Assembly (NCBI RefSeq): GCF_011045125.1 | Contig: NZ_JAAKZF010000054.1 | Location: 1-34,967, forward strand | Length of the DNA stretch: 34,967 nt | Source: Allomesorhizobium camelthorni | Lineage (GTDB): Bacteria > Pseudomonadota > Alphaproteobacteria > Rhizobiales > Rhizobiaceae | Direction: 5' to 3' | Part shown: in pieces, positions 17,095-26,391 of the stretch | How positions within the stretch are numbered: position 1 is the stretch's first letter | How the letters are laid out: each line of letters opens with the position of its first letter | Made by a program: the position numbers and the translations under genes | The notes under the pieces: generated by a model | The model's database searches: none | What the model saw: the letters and a program-made list of their open reading frames with translations, nothing else | What the model was told of the DNA's origin: nothing

Positions 17095-17435
17095 TGCACG
17101 AGATGACGATATGCGAAAGCATCCGCGGCATCCTTGAGGATGAGGCCGCCAGACAGGATTTTCGGAAGGTGGACCGCGTCTGCCTGGATATCGGGCGGCT
17201 ATCCGGTGTCGAGGTCGAGGCGCTGAAGTTCGGCTTCGATGTCGCCATGCGTGGCTCGCTGGCGCAAGACGCAAGGCTGGAAATCGTCGAGATGGAAGGC
17301 AGGGCCTGGTGCATGCCTTGCAGCCGGAGTGTGCCGATCGCTGCGCGCTTCGATCCATGCCCCAACTGCGGCAGCCATCAGCTGCAGGTGACCGGCGGCG
17401 AGGAAATGAAAATCAGGGAATTGGAGGTGAGCTGA
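17094..17435 (+). CDS. hypA: Nickel-insertion accessory protein HypA
   Basis: This 113-residue metallochaperone delivers nickel to the hydrogenase large subunit with HypB. The N-terminal MHEM places His2 as nickel ligand, and a zinc site is formed by C73-x2-C76 and C89-x2-C92. Length and motifs are standard. It overlaps hupK and hypB by one base at each end. No FNR/FixK-type anaerobox (TTGAT-N4-ATCAA) was found inside it, unlike R. leguminosarum, where a promoter for hypB lies here. Confidence 0.97.
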   Translation: MHEMTICESIRGILEDEAARQDFRKVDRVCLDIGRLSGVEVEALKFGFDVAMRGSLAQDARLEIVEMEGRAWCMPCSRSVPIAARFDPCPNCGSHQLQVTGGEEMKIRELEVS

Positions 17436-18307
17436 TGTGCACCGTTTGCGGATGCGGCGAGAGCGAGGTCCGGATCGAGGGCAAGGCGCATGGCCATCAC
17501 CATCGTCGCGTCCACGAAGGCCATGATCACCACCACCATCATCATCACGACGATCATATGCACGATTGTGGCTCGGGCCCGGCTGGCACCCATGCGCCGG
17601 GCATGAGCCAGGCGCGGATGGTCAAGCTGGAAAAGGATATCCTTTCCAGGAACAACGAGCATGCCGATGCGAACAGAAAAATGTTCGCCGAGCGCGGCGT
17701 GCTGGCGCTCAACCTCGTCTCCAGCCCCGGCTCGGGCAAAACGACGCTGCTTTGCCGCACGATCGAGGCTCTGAAGGGCAAGTTGCCGATCGCCGTGATC
17801 GAGGGCGACCAGCAGACTTCCAACGATGCCGACCGCATCCGCGCCACCGGCGCGCCCGCGATCCAGGTCAACACCGGCAAGGGCTGCCACCTCGACGCGC
17901 ATATGGTCGGCCATGCCGCAGATCACCTCGACCTTGCCGAAGGAGGCCTGCTCCTCGTCGAAAACGTGGGAAACCTCGTCTGTCCGGCGGGCTTCGATCT
18001 CGGCGAGGCGCACAAGGTGGTGGTGCTCTCAGTCACCGAGGGCGAGGACAAACCATTGAAATATCCCGACATGTTCGCCGCCGCCGATCTCATGATCCTC
18101 AACAAGACCGACCTGTTGCCGCATCTCGACTTCGACGTGGAGGCCTGCATCGCCAGCGCCCGAAAGGTGAACCGGCGGATCAAGGTGCTCAGGGTTTCCG
18201 CGCGCACGGGCGAGGGAATGTCGGACTGGACGGCCTGGATCGGGGCGGCCCGCGCCATGGCGCTAGCCGGCCATCCGCTGGCGGCCGAGCTCAAGGGAGC
18301 AGCCTGA
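17435..18307 (+). CDS. hypB: GTPase and nickel-binding protein HypB
   Basis: This 290-residue GTPase powers nickel insertion. It starts MCTVCGCGE, the high-affinity nickel motif, followed by a His-rich tract with a run of seven histidines (residues 20-44) for nickel storage. The G domain shows SSPGSGKTT (96-104), the metal-binding C151-H152 (GCHLDA), [10 protein letters not shown] and NKTDLL. ATG 17435 is set by the TGATG overlap with hypA and the MCTVCGC start. Confidence 0.97.
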   Translation: MCTVCGCGESEVRIEGKAHGHHHRRVHEGHDHHHHHHHDDHMHDCGSGPAGTHAPGMSQARMVKLEKDILSRNNEHADANRKMFAERGVLALNLVSSPGSGKTTLLCRTIEALKGKLPIAVIEGDQQTSNDADRIRATGAPAIQVNTGKGCHLDAHMVGHAADHLDLAEGGLLLVENVGNLVCPAGFDLGEAHKVVVLSVTEGEDKPLKYPDMFAAADLMILNKTDLLPHLDFDVEACIASARKVNRRIKVLRVSARTGEGMSDWTAWIGAARAMALAGHPLAAELKGAA

Positions 18308-18552
18308 TGTGCCTGGCCATTCCCGCGCGTGTCGTTGAACTGCTCGATGACGACATGGCCGTGGTCGCGTTCGACACGATCAGGAAGCGCATCTCATTGG
18401 CCTTGGTGGCAGACGTTTCGCTTGGCGATTTCGTGCTCGTCCATGTCGGCTATGCGCTGCACAAGGTGAGCCCCGAGGAGGCCGAGCGAACGCTGCAGCT
18501 GATGGCCGAAGCGGGCGTGCTGGAGGAGGAGCGGGAGGAGATTTCGGCATGA
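18307..18552 (+). CDS. hypC: Hydrogenase maturation chaperone HypC
   Basis: This 81-residue protein with N-terminus MCLAIPARV carries the essential Cys2. HypC binds HypD while the Fe(CN)2CO unit is built, then moves to the large subunit. It is the general version; HupF is the longer HupL-specific paralogue. It overlaps hypB (TGATG) and hypD (ATGA). A HypF gene, often found between hypB and hypC in rhizobia, is absent here and lies at the end of the cluster. Confidence 0.96.
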   Translation: MCLAIPARVVELLDDDMAVVAFDTIRKRISLALVADVSLGDFVLVHVGYALHKVSPEEAERTLQLMAEAGVLEEEREEISA

Positions 18553-19694
18553 AATACGTCGACGAATATCGCGACCAGGAGCTCGCGAAGACCATCGCCG
18601 GCGCCATCGCGACCGAGGCTGATCCGGAAATGAGCTATCATTTCATGGAGTTCTGCGGCGGGCACACGCATGCGATCTTCCGCTACGGCGTGCAGGACCT
18701 GATGCCGCAGAAGGTGCATTTCGTGCACGGACCCGGATGCCCCGTTTGCGTGCTTCCCGTCTCTCGGCTCGACGATGCGGTGGAACTCGCCGAGCGGCAC
18801 GGGGTCATCCTGTGCACCTATGGCGACATGATGCGCGTGCCGGGCACCAAGCAACGCAGTCTGATCCGCGCCAAGGCGTACGGAGCGGATGTCCGCGTGG
18901 TCTATTCAACGCTCGATGGCTTGAAGATCGCGCGTGAAAACCCCGAGCGGCAAGTCGTCTTCTTCGCCATCGGCTTCGAAACCACGACGCCGCCGACGGC
19001 CGTCGCGATCAAGACGGCGCAAGCCGAGGGGCTCGAGAATTTCAGCGCGTTTTGCAACCATGTGCTCACGCCGGCCGCGATCTCTCACATTCTTGAATCG
19101 CCGGAAGTGCGGGAGCTGGGCATCGTCAAGATCGACGGGTTCTTGGGACCTTCGCACGTCTCCTCCGTGATCGGCTCGCAGCCATATGAATTCTTTGCCG
19201 AGGAATTCCAGAAGCCGGTTGTCATCGCCGGCTTCGAGCCGCTGGACGTCATGCAGTCCGTTCTGATGCTGATCCGGCAGGTCAATGAAAGCCGGCATGA
19301 GGTCGAGAACGAATATACCCGCGTCGTGACCGAGGAAGGCAACCTCAAGGCGCAGGCACTGGTGAGCGAGGTCTTCGAACTGCGCAAGACCTTTGACTGG
19401 CGCGGCCTCGGCAGCGTGCCCTACAGCGCCCTGCGCATCCGCGACGCCTATGCTGATTTCGACGCCGAGAAGCGCTTCGAGCTCTCGGTCAAGGCCTCGC
19501 GCGAGGTGAAGTCCTGCGAATGCCCGTCGATCCTGCGTGGGGTGAAGAAGCCGACCGAATGCAAGCTCTTCGGCACCGTGTGCACGCCGCAGAACCCGAT
19601 TGGCTCATGCATGGTCTCCTCCGAAGGCGCCTGCGCGGCCTATTGGACCTACGGCCGTTTCCGCGAGCCGAAGCCATTGGAGGCGGCGGAATAA
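18549..19694 (+). CDS. hypD: Fe(CN)2CO scaffold protein HypD
   Basis: This 381-residue [4Fe-4S] protein assembles the cyanide- and CO-bearing iron together with HypC and HypE. Conserved catalytic cysteines are C36 (EFCGGHTHAI) and C64/C67 (GPGCPVCVLP). A C-terminal cysteine group (C323 to C362, including SCECPSIL, TECKLFG, VCTPQNPIGSC and GAC) holds the cluster. Both the length and the order of motifs are standard. It starts within the hypC stop and ends with TAATG shared with hypE. Confidence 0.97.
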   Translation: MKYVDEYRDQELAKTIAGAIATEADPEMSYHFMEFCGGHTHAIFRYGVQDLMPQKVHFVHGPGCPVCVLPVSRLDDAVELAERHGVILCTYGDMMRVPGTKQRSLIRAKAYGADVRVVYSTLDGLKIARENPERQVVFFAIGFETTTPPTAVAIKTAQAEGLENFSAFCNHVLTPAAISHILESPEVRELGIVKIDGFLGPSHVSSVIGSQPYEFFAEEFQKPVVIAGFEPLDVMQSVLMLIRQVNESRHEVENEYTRVVTEEGNLKAQALVSEVFELRKTFDWRGLGSVPYSALRIRDAYADFDAEKRFELSVKASREVKSCECPSILRGVKKPTECKLFGTVCTPQNPIGSCMVSSEGACAAYWTYGRFREPKPLEAAE

Positions 19695-20743
19695 TGAGCA
19701 CGAACGATCCCAGGCTAGCCGCCACCGCCTCGTCGGTCCGCGGCGCAGTGGACATGACGCATGGCGCCGGCGGCCGCGCGATGGCCGAGCTGATTCGGGA
19801 TGTTTTTCAAAGACATCTGGCCAACGAGTTCCTGGCCCAGGGCAACGACGCGGCCCTGCTCGGCACCGTCTCCGGACGACTGGTGATGGCAACGGACGCG
19901 CATGTCATCTCGCCTCTGTTCTTCCCGGGCGGGGATATCGGCGCGCTGGCGGTCCACGGCACGATCAACGACGTCGCCATGATAGGCGCGCGGCCGCTCT
20001 GGCTGTCGGCTTCCTTCATCCTGGAGGAAGGTTTTCCGTTGGCCGAACTGGAACGAATAGTTGTTTCAATGGCTCTTGCCGCCCGGGACGCAGGCGTACC
20101 CGTGGTTACGGGCGACACCAAGGTGGTGGAGAAGGGCAAGGGCGATGGCGTTTTCATCTCCACGACCGGTGTTGGCGTGCTGGCGGACGGCACTGACGTC
20201 TCCGGAGGCAATGCCCGGCCGGGCGATGCAATCCTTGTCTCCGGCACGATGGGCGACCACGGGGTCGCTATCCTGTCGAAGCGAGAACACCTTGGTTTTG
20301 AAACGGAAATCGCCTCCGACAGCCAGCCTTTGCACGATCTGGCGGCGGCCATGCTTGCAGCCATTCCCGGTATCCGGGTGCTGCGTGACCCCACGCGCGG
20401 CGGACTGTCGGCGGCGCTGAACGAAATCGCGCAGCAGTCCAAGGTCGGAATGGTGATCCGGGAAGCGGCGGTTCCGGTGAAGCCGGAGGTCGCGGCGGCG
20501 TGCGAATTGCTCGGCCTCGACCCGCTGAATGTTGCCAACGAAGGCAAGCTGATCGCCATCTGCGCGGCGCAAGACGCGGAGACTTTGCTCGCCGCGATAC
20601 GCGCTCATCCCAAGGGCCAAGATGCCGCAATCATTGGCCAAATCGTGGCAGACCAGCAGGCGCTGGTGCGGATGGAAACGAGACTTGGCGGCATGCGCCT
20701 GATCGACTGGATCGTCGGGGAACAACTTCCGAGGATCTGCTGA
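19694..20743 (+). CDS. hypE: Carbamoyl dehydratase HypE
   Basis: This 349-residue protein of the PurM-like family converts the carbamoyl group attached by HypF to its C-terminal cysteine into thiocyanate, the source of the active-site cyanide. The required C-terminus PRIC is intact (Cys349). The ATP-binding fold is visible in HGAGGRAMAELI, GNDAALLG, the DAHVISPLFFPGGDIG segment and DPTRGGLSAALNE. The ATG is fixed by the TAATG overlap with hypD. Confidence 0.97.
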   Translation: MSTNDPRLAATASSVRGAVDMTHGAGGRAMAELIRDVFQRHLANEFLAQGNDAALLGTVSGRLVMATDAHVISPLFFPGGDIGALAVHGTINDVAMIGARPLWLSASFILEEGFPLAELERIVVSMALAARDAGVPVVTGDTKVVEKGKGDGVFISTTGVGVLADGTDVSGGNARPGDAILVSGTMGDHGVAILSKREHLGFETEIASDSQPLHDLAAAMLAAIPGIRVLRDPTRGGLSAALNEIAQQSKVGMVIREAAVPVKPEVAAACELLGLDPLNVANEGKLIAICAAQDAETLLAAIRAHPKGQDAAIIGQIVADQQALVRMETRLGGMRLIDWIVGEQLPRIC

Positions 20744-20745
20744 AG

Positions 20746-22515
20746 ATGCGCATTCTGCTTCTCGTCACGGCCTTCAACGCCTTGAGCCAAAGGATCTTCG
20801 TGGAGCTTGGCGAGCACGGACACGAGGTCTCGGTCGAGATGGACGTCAACGACGAGCGGACCATCGAGGCGGTAGGTTTGTTTCGGCCGGACCTCGTCAT
20901 CGCCCCCTTCCTGAAGCGGGCAATCCCGAAAGAAGTCTATGAAAATCGATGTTGTATGATCGTCCACCCGGGCATCGTCGGCGACCGCGGCCCCTCCGCC
21001 CTGGACTGGGCGATGATGGACGGGGCGACAGAGTGGGGTGTCACGGTGCTGGACGGGGCGGCCGAAATGGATGCCGGGCCGGTCTGGGCGAGCGCCACCT
21101 TCGCGATGCGAAAGGCGACGAAATCGAGCCTCTACCGCAACGAGGTGACCGAGGCGGCGGTGATGGCTGTGTTCGAAGCGATCGCGCGGTTCGAGCGGGG
21201 CGAAAGGCCAATTGCCCCGGAAGAACGATCTGTTGCGCCCCTGGGCCGGTGGCGGGATGCCGTCAAACAGGCGGACCGACGGATCGATTGGGCTGCCGAT
21301 ACAACCGAAACGGTGCTGAAGAAGATCGCAGCAGCGGACGGCGCGCCGGGCGTGCGGGACAAACTTTTCGGCGAAACGGTCTTCCTTTTCGACGCGCGAG
21401 AGGCGCGTGAATTCGGGGAAGACGTGCGGGGGTGTCGCGCGCGGGGTGAAGGGGGCAAGCTGTCGCTCGCGGAGCCGGGAGCGGTCGTCGCCAGAAGCGG
21501 GCCCGCGATCGCCCTCGTCACCGTCGACGGCGCGTTGTGGATCGGCCATGTCCGGCGCCCCAATTCGCCACACCCGTTCAAGCTGCCGGCGACCATGGCC
21601 TTCGCGAAGGAAGTTGCAGGCCTGCCGGAGGCCCCGCCCAATTCACCGGGCGGGTATCACGACATCATCTACGAAGAAGACGGTGCGGTCGGCTATCTGC
21701 ACTTCCCCTTCTACAATGGTGCAATGGGAAAGGACGCCTGTCGAAGACTTTTGGACGCTTATACAAAAGCGACGGAGCGTCAGACCAGGGCGATCGTGCT
21801 GTGCGGAGGACCGCAATTCTGGTCCAACGGGCTCGACCTCAACCGGATCGAGGCGGCCGACAGCGCGGCCGATGCGTCCTGGGTCAACATCAATGCCATC
21901 GACGACCTCGCCGAGGCGATCATCCGCACGACAAGCCACATCACCGTGGCGGCACTTGCCGCAAATGCGGGAGCGGGCGGCGTGTTCCTCGCCCGCGGCG
22001 CCGACCAGGTCTGGATGCGCTCGAGCGTCATCCTCAACCCGCATTATAAGGACATGGGCAATCTCTACGGCTCGGAGTTCTGGACCTATCTCCTGCCGCG
22101 CTGCTGCGGTGCTGACAATGCCCGCCGGATCGCGGCGGCGCGCCTGCCGATGGGCGCGAGTGAGGCGCTGAATCTTAATCTGGTCGATCGGGTGTGCGCG
22201 GGGTCAAGCGAGCGGTTCATGGCGCAAGTGAGGGCGTCGGCTGCCGCGCTGGCCGGGAGCGCAGAGTTCCCGCGGTCGCTCGCCGAGAAACAAGCGCAGC
22301 GCGCAGCCGACGAGGCGGCCAAGCCGCTTTCAGCCTATCGCGAGGAGGAGCTTTCGCGGATGCGGCGCAATTTCTACGGTTTCGACCCGAGCTACCACGT
22401 CGCGCGGCATAATTTCGTGCACAAGGTGCCGAAGTCGCGCACGCCGGTGACGATCGCCCGCCACCGCGACGTCTACTGGCGGGCCGGTCGGGAGGGGCGG
22501 AGGAAGGCATCGTGA
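20746..22515 (+). CDS. hypX: CO-ligand synthase HypX (HoxX)
   Basis: This 589-residue protein makes the active-site CO ligand from 10-formyl-tetrahydrofolate under aerobic conditions. The N-terminal half is formyltransferase-like, with the catalytic-type HPGIVGDRGPSALDWA (H74). The C-terminal half (~300 onward) is crotonase-like (GYLHFPFYNGAM, GGPQFWSNGLDLNRIE, LAANAGAGGVFLA) and binds CoA in the known structure. HypX occurs with oxygen-tolerant enzymes, in line with the six-Cys HupS here. The ATG is 2 nt after the hypE stop. The open frame continues upstream inside hypE, but the motif MRILLLVTAFNALSQR begins the family. Confidence 0.96.
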   Translation: MRILLLVTAFNALSQRIFVELGEHGHEVSVEMDVNDERTIEAVGLFRPDLVIAPFLKRAIPKEVYENRCCMIVHPGIVGDRGPSALDWAMMDGATEWGVTVLDGAAEMDAGPVWASATFAMRKATKSSLYRNEVTEAAVMAVFEAIARFERGERPIAPEERSVAPLGRWRDAVKQADRRIDWAADTTETVLKKIAAADGAPGVRDKLFGETVFLFDAREAREFGEDVRGCRARGEGGKLSLAEPGAVVARSGPAIALVTVDGALWIGHVRRPNSPHPFKLPATMAFAKEVAGLPEAPPNSPGGYHDIIYEEDGAVGYLHFPFYNGAMGKDACRRLLDAYTKATERQTRAIVLCGGPQFWSNGLDLNRIEAADSAADASWVNINAIDDLAEAIIRTTSHITVAALAANAGAGGVFLARGADQVWMRSSVILNPHYKDMGNLYGSEFWTYLLPRCCGADNARRIAAARLPMGASEALNLNLVDRVCAGSSERFMAQVRASAAALAGSAEFPRSLAEKQAQRAADEAAKPLSAYREEELSRMRRNFYGFDPSYHVARHNFVHKVPKSRTPVTIARHRDVYWRAGREGRRKAS

Positions 22516-24002
22516 GCGACCTGCCGGGCATATTGATCGTCGACGACGAAATCCGCACGCTGGAGGCGCTGCGGCGCATCCTGAGCGAGGATTTCGTCGT
22601 CCACATCGCCAGCGACACCAAGGCGGCCTGCTCGATCCTGGACATGGAATGGATCCAGGTCATCCTGTGCGATCAGCGCATGCCCGGCACCTCCGGCATC
22701 GAGTTCCTGAAGCAGGCGCGCATCCGCTGGCCGGACATCGTGCGCATGATCATCTCAGGCTACACCGACGCGCACGACATCATCGACGGTATAAACGAGG
22801 CCGGCATCTACCAGTACATCACCAAGCCCTGGCACCCGGAAAACCTCACGCTCACGCTGAAGAACGCGGTACAGCTCTACGCATTGCAGCGCGAGAACGA
22901 GCTGCTGGCGGTCGAGATGCGCATGGCGCCGTCTTCGGCTTCCAAGCTGGTGTTGGAGCGCCGCAAGGCGCTGAAGCGCGACTATGATTTCAACGACGGC
23001 ATCATCCGCTCGCCGACGAGCCCGATGAACGCCGTCCGCGACGCGCTCAAACAGGTGGCGCCGTTCGACGTACCGGTGCTGCTGATCGGCGCCTCGGGCA
23101 CGGGCAAGGAGCTGGCGGCGCGGGCGTTGCATTACGGCTCTCTGCGTTGGAACAAGCCTTTCGTTGTCGAGAATTGCGGCGCTCTGCCCGACCAGCTGCT
23201 CGAAAGCGAGCTGTTCGGCCACAAGCGCGGCGCCTTCACCGGCGCCGTCGAGAACCATGTCGGCCTGTTCGAGCGGGCGAACGGCGGCACCGTTTTCCTC
23301 GACGAGATCGGAGAGGTCTCGCCGGCCTTCCAGGTGAAGCTGCTGCGGGTGCTGCAGGAGAGCGAAATTCGCCCGGTCGGCAGCGGCAGGACGCGCAAGG
23401 TCGATGTGCGCGTGGTGGCGGCGACGAACCGCGATCTAGAGGAGGAGCTGCGGCAGGGCCGGTTCCGGGCCGACCTGTTCTATCGGCTTGCCGGCACGGT
23501 CATCCGGCTTCCGGCGCTGCGCGAGCGGCTGATGGACATCGAAATCCTGTCGGCCGCAGTCCTGGGCAGCGCGGAGCGCAAGCTCGGCAAGAATGTGCCG
23601 GGCATTTCCGACGAGGCGATCGCCTGCTTCAGGAACTATTCCTGGCCGGGCAATGTCCGAGAGCTGCAGAACGAGATCCAGCACATGCTGGTCATGGGAA
23701 AGGAGGGGCAGGAACTCGGAGCCGATCTGGTGTCGCGGCATATCCTGATGGCCGCTCCCGCGCGCGAGGAAAGGGACGGCGAAGAAATCGCCGAGCTGAC
23801 GGGAACGCTGCGCGAGCGCGTCAGCGAAATGGAACTGCGCATCATCCGCGAGACACTGATCCGCCATCGTTGGAACAAGTCGAAGGCGGCGGAGGAGCTG
23901 GGCCTGTCGCGCGTCGGCCTGCGCGGCAAGCTGGAGCGCTTCGGGCTGGAGAACGTCAAGCCGCTGCCGGCGCGAAGGGTGCTGGGAGGAAGGTCAGTGT
24001 GA
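22512..24002 (+). CDS. hoxA: HoxA, NtrC-type sigma-54 activator of hydrogenase genes
   Basis: This 496-residue response regulator has a receiver domain with D11-D12, phosphoacceptor D54 (CDQRMPG) and K105; an AAA+ domain with Walker A GASGTGKE (193-200), the sigma-54-contacting GAFTGA loop (240-245), FLDEIGE and RxDLFYRL; and a Fis-type helix-turn-helix near 460-490 (KSKAAEELGLSRVGLRGKLERFG). It should act on the two sigma-54 promoters of this cluster. In Ralstonia the unphosphorylated form is active and H2 sensing relieves its kinase. It starts with GTG in a GTGA overlap with hypX. Intact, unlike the hoxA pseudogene of R. leguminosarum UPM791. Confidence 0.96.
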   Translation: MSDLPGILIVDDEIRTLEALRRILSEDFVVHIASDTKAACSILDMEWIQVILCDQRMPGTSGIEFLKQARIRWPDIVRMIISGYTDAHDIIDGINEAGIYQYITKPWHPENLTLTLKNAVQLYALQRENELLAVEMRMAPSSASKLVLERRKALKRDYDFNDGIIRSPTSPMNAVRDALKQVAPFDVPVLLIGASGTGKELAARALHYGSLRWNKPFVVENCGALPDQLLESELFGHKRGAFTGAVENHVGLFERANGGTVFLDEIGEVSPAFQVKLLRVLQESEIRPVGSGRTRKVDVRVVAATNRDLEEELRQGRFRADLFYRLAGTVIRLPALRERLMDIEILSAAVLGSAERKLGKNVPGISDEAIACFRNYSWPGNVRELQNEIQHMLVMGKEGQELGADLVSRHILMAAPAREERDGEEIAELTGTLRERVSEMELRIIRETLIRHRWNKSKAAEELGLSRVGLRGKLERFGLENVKPLPARRVLGGRSV

Positions 24003-25384
24003 TGGCCTCCAGCGTACCGAGAAAGCGCCACAACGAGCCGTATCTGCCCGCGGAAGTGCCGACGCTCGGTCTGGCGCCGGCAGGCGAGGAGGCCTGGATC
24101 GAGGTCATCCAGAAGATGAATGCGGTCTATAAGGACCTCGTCGACTCGCAGACGCAGCTGGAGCGACAGCACGCCGCGCTGATGGAGGCGCAGCAATTCA
24201 TCGCTTCCGTGCTGGGATCGATGACCGACGTTCTGATCGCTTGCGATGCGAAAGGCCGGATCCAGCAGGTCAACCCGGCCATGGTGCAATTAGCTGGGGT
24301 CGCCGAGACGGAACTTGTCGGTACATCGATCCTCGACCTGTTCGAGGATCGGGACGAGGCCACAGCGGCGCGCTTCGGCGAATGTCTGCGCGGCGCACAT
24401 GCGATCGCCGACCTCGACGTGCAGCTGCGCCAGAAGGGCGGCGGCACGACGCCGCTGGCGCTGAACTGCTCGCCGCGCTTCGACCATCGCGGAAGGCTGG
24501 TCGGCATCGTTATCGTCGGGCGACCGATCGGGGAGCTGCGCCGCGCCTATCACGAGCTCGACCTCGCTCACCAGAAGCTGACCAGGACGCAGCAGCAGCT
24601 CGTTGTGTCGGAGAAGATGGCGGCCCTCGGCCGCTTGGTAGCGGGCGTAGCGCACGAGCTCAACAATCCGATCAGCTTCGTGTTCGGCAACATGCATGCG
24701 CTGAAGCGCTATGGTGTGGCGATCACCAGCTATATCGAGGCGACGCGCGGCAAAGGGGACGCGCAGGCGCTGGAGGAACTGCGCAAGCGGTTGAAGATCG
24801 ACCCCATCGCCGCCGACATCGAGCCGCTGATCGAGGGAACGCTGGAAGGCGCCGAGCGGGTCCGGGCGATCGTCCAGGACCTGCGGCGCTTCTCCAGTAG
24901 CCAGAGGGAGGTCCCGGAGATGTTCGATGTCGTGCGCGTCATCCGCACGGCGGTGGACTGGGTTATGCGCGCGGAGCACGTCAGGCCGACCGTCGCATTC
25001 GACATGCCGGATCAACTCGATGTCACTGCACGCAAGGGATACTTGCATCAGGTGACCGTCAATCTGGTCCACAATGCCGCCGATGTGCTGCAGGGGCGGG
25101 CCAATCCACGGATCGAAATATCCTGCCGGCGGGAGGAGGGCCATATCGTCATCAGGGTCCGCGACAACGGGCCCGGCATCGCCGAAGCGCTCATGGACCA
25201 GATCTTCGAGCCGTTCTTTACGACCAAGCCGATCGGCCACGGCACGGGGCTCGGACTCTATGTCAGCTACGAGCTGATGAGGGAGCAGGGCGGCGACCTG
25301 ACGGCAGCGGGCCATCCGGGAGGCGGCGCGGTGTTCACCGTGCGGCTGCCGGCGGATGTGGGGAAAGCATTGAGGCTGCCATGA
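24002..25384 (+). CDS. hupT: HupT/HoxJ sensor histidine kinase
   Basis: This 460-residue soluble kinase has no membrane segments. It has a coiled-coil N-terminus, a PAS domain (~65-175; [21 protein letters not shown]), an H box [14 protein letters not shown] with phosphorylated H218, and a C-terminal ATPase ([33 protein letters not shown]). HupT/HoxJ phosphorylates HoxA and silences it; the H2-sensing hydrogenase HupUV blocks this when H2 is present. It lies between its partner genes and overlaps both (TGATG with hoxA, ATGA with hupU). A GTG one codon upstream is an alternative start. Confidence 0.93.
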   Translation: MASSVPRKRHNEPYLPAEVPTLGLAPAGEEAWIEVIQKMNAVYKDLVDSQTQLERQHAALMEAQQFIASVLGSMTDVLIACDAKGRIQQVNPAMVQLAGVAETELVGTSILDLFEDRDEATAARFGECLRGAHAIADLDVQLRQKGGGTTPLALNCSPRFDHRGRLVGIVIVGRPIGELRRAYHELDLAHQKLTRTQQQLVVSEKMAALGRLVAGVAHELNNPISFVFGNMHALKRYGVAITSYIEATRGKGDAQALEELRKRLKIDPIAADIEPLIEGTLEGAERVRAIVQDLRRFSSSQREVPEMFDVVRVIRTAVDWVMRAEHVRPTVAFDMPDQLDVTARKGYLHQVTVNLVHNAADVLQGRANPRIEISCRREEGHIVIRVRDNGPGIAEALMDQIFEPFFTTKPIGHGTGLGLYVSYELMREQGGDLTAAGHPGGGAVFTVRLPADVGKALRLP

Positions 25385-26391
25385 TGCCGGAAAGACCGCT
25401 CCATCTCCTCTGGCTTCAGTCGGGCGGCTGCGGCGGGTGCAGGCTGTCGTTGATCGGCGCCGAGGGGCCCGACCTGCTCACGACATTCGCCGCTGCGGGG
25501 ATCGAGGTGCTGTGGCACCCCTCGCTGAGCGCTGAGACCGGGCGCAGCGCCATCGAGATCATTGAAGAGGCCGTTTCCGGCGAAGTCACGCTCGACATCC
25601 TGTGCCTCGAAGGTTCGGTGATGCGCGGGCCCAATGGCACCGGACGCTTCCATATGATGGCGGGCACCGGACGGCCGGTCATGGGCTGGATCAGCGACCT
25701 CGCGAAGGTCGCCGGCCATGTGGTGGCGGTCGGCTCCTGCGCGGCCTTCGGCGGCATCACGGCGGCCGGCGCCAACGAGGTCGAGGCCTGCGGCCTCGCC
25801 TATGAAGGCACAGAGCCCGGCGGGCTGCTCGGTCATGGCTTCCTGTCGAGATCGGGCCTGCCGGTCATCAACGTCGCGGGCTGCCCGATCCATCCCGCCT
25901 GGCTGACCGAAACGCTGCATCAGATCGCCGCCGGGCGCTTCGGCCGTGCCGACCTCGACGAGTGGGAGCGGCCGGTGAGCTACACCAACCACCTTGTCCA
26001 CCACGGTTGCTCGCGCAATGAGTTCTACGAGTTCAAGGCGAGCGCGGAGCGGCTGTGCGATCTCGGCTGTATGATGGAGAACCTCGGCTGCAGGGGCACT
26101 CGGGCGCGCGCCGACTGCAATATCCGGCGCTGGAACGGCTCAGGCTCCTGCATCGACGGCGGCTATCCCTGCATCAACTGCACCTCGCCGGGCTTCAAGG
26201 AGCCGGGGCATTCCTTCACCGCCACGCCGAAGATCTCCGGAATTCCGGTCGGCCTGCCGATGGACATGCCGAAAGCATGGTTCGTGGCGCTGGCTGCCCT
26301 CTCCAAGGCGGCGACGCCGGTGCGGCTGAAGACCAACGCGACGGCCGACCGCGTGGCGGTGCCGCTGCATGACAGGAAGAAGCGGGCATGA
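25381..26391 (+). CDS. hupU: Regulatory [NiFe]-hydrogenase small subunit
   Basis: This 336-residue small subunit of the H2 sensor has no Tat signal: it starts [20 protein letters not shown], so it stays in the cytoplasm. FeS ligands include C17/C20, the Cys in VGSCAAFGG and AGCPIHP, and a C-terminal group (HHGCSRNEFYEF, CRGTRARADC, GSCIDGGYPCINC). With HupV it senses H2 and passes the signal to HupT. A second ATG three bases downstream is equally possible as start. The gene overlaps hupT and hupV. Confidence 0.95.
   Translation: MMPERPLHLLWLQSGGCGGCRLSLIGAEGPDLLTTFAAAGIEVLWHPSLSAETGRSAIEIIEEAVSGEVTLDILCLEGSVMRGPNGTGRFHMMAGTGRPVMGWISDLAKVAGHVVAVGSCAAFGGITAAGANEVEACGLAYEGTEPGGLLGHGFLSRSGLPVINVAGCPIHPAWLTETLHQIAAGRFGRADLDEWERPVSYTNHLVHHGCSRNEFYEFKASAERLCDLGCMMENLGCRGTRARADCNIRRWNGSGSCIDGGYPCINCTSPGFKEPGHSFTATPKISGIPVGLPMDMPKAWFVALAALSKAATPVRLKTNATADRVAVPLHDRKKRA

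Noticed and set aside
17094-17435. FNR/FixK anaerobox inside hypA, as in R. leguminosarum
   Set aside because: No TTGAT-N4-ATCAA or near match was found.
17519-17560. CAC/CAT-rich tract in hypB as a simple repeat or CRISPR-like array
   Set aside because: It codes for the His-rich nickel-storage region of HypB and has no spacer structure. No CRISPR array was seen in the window.
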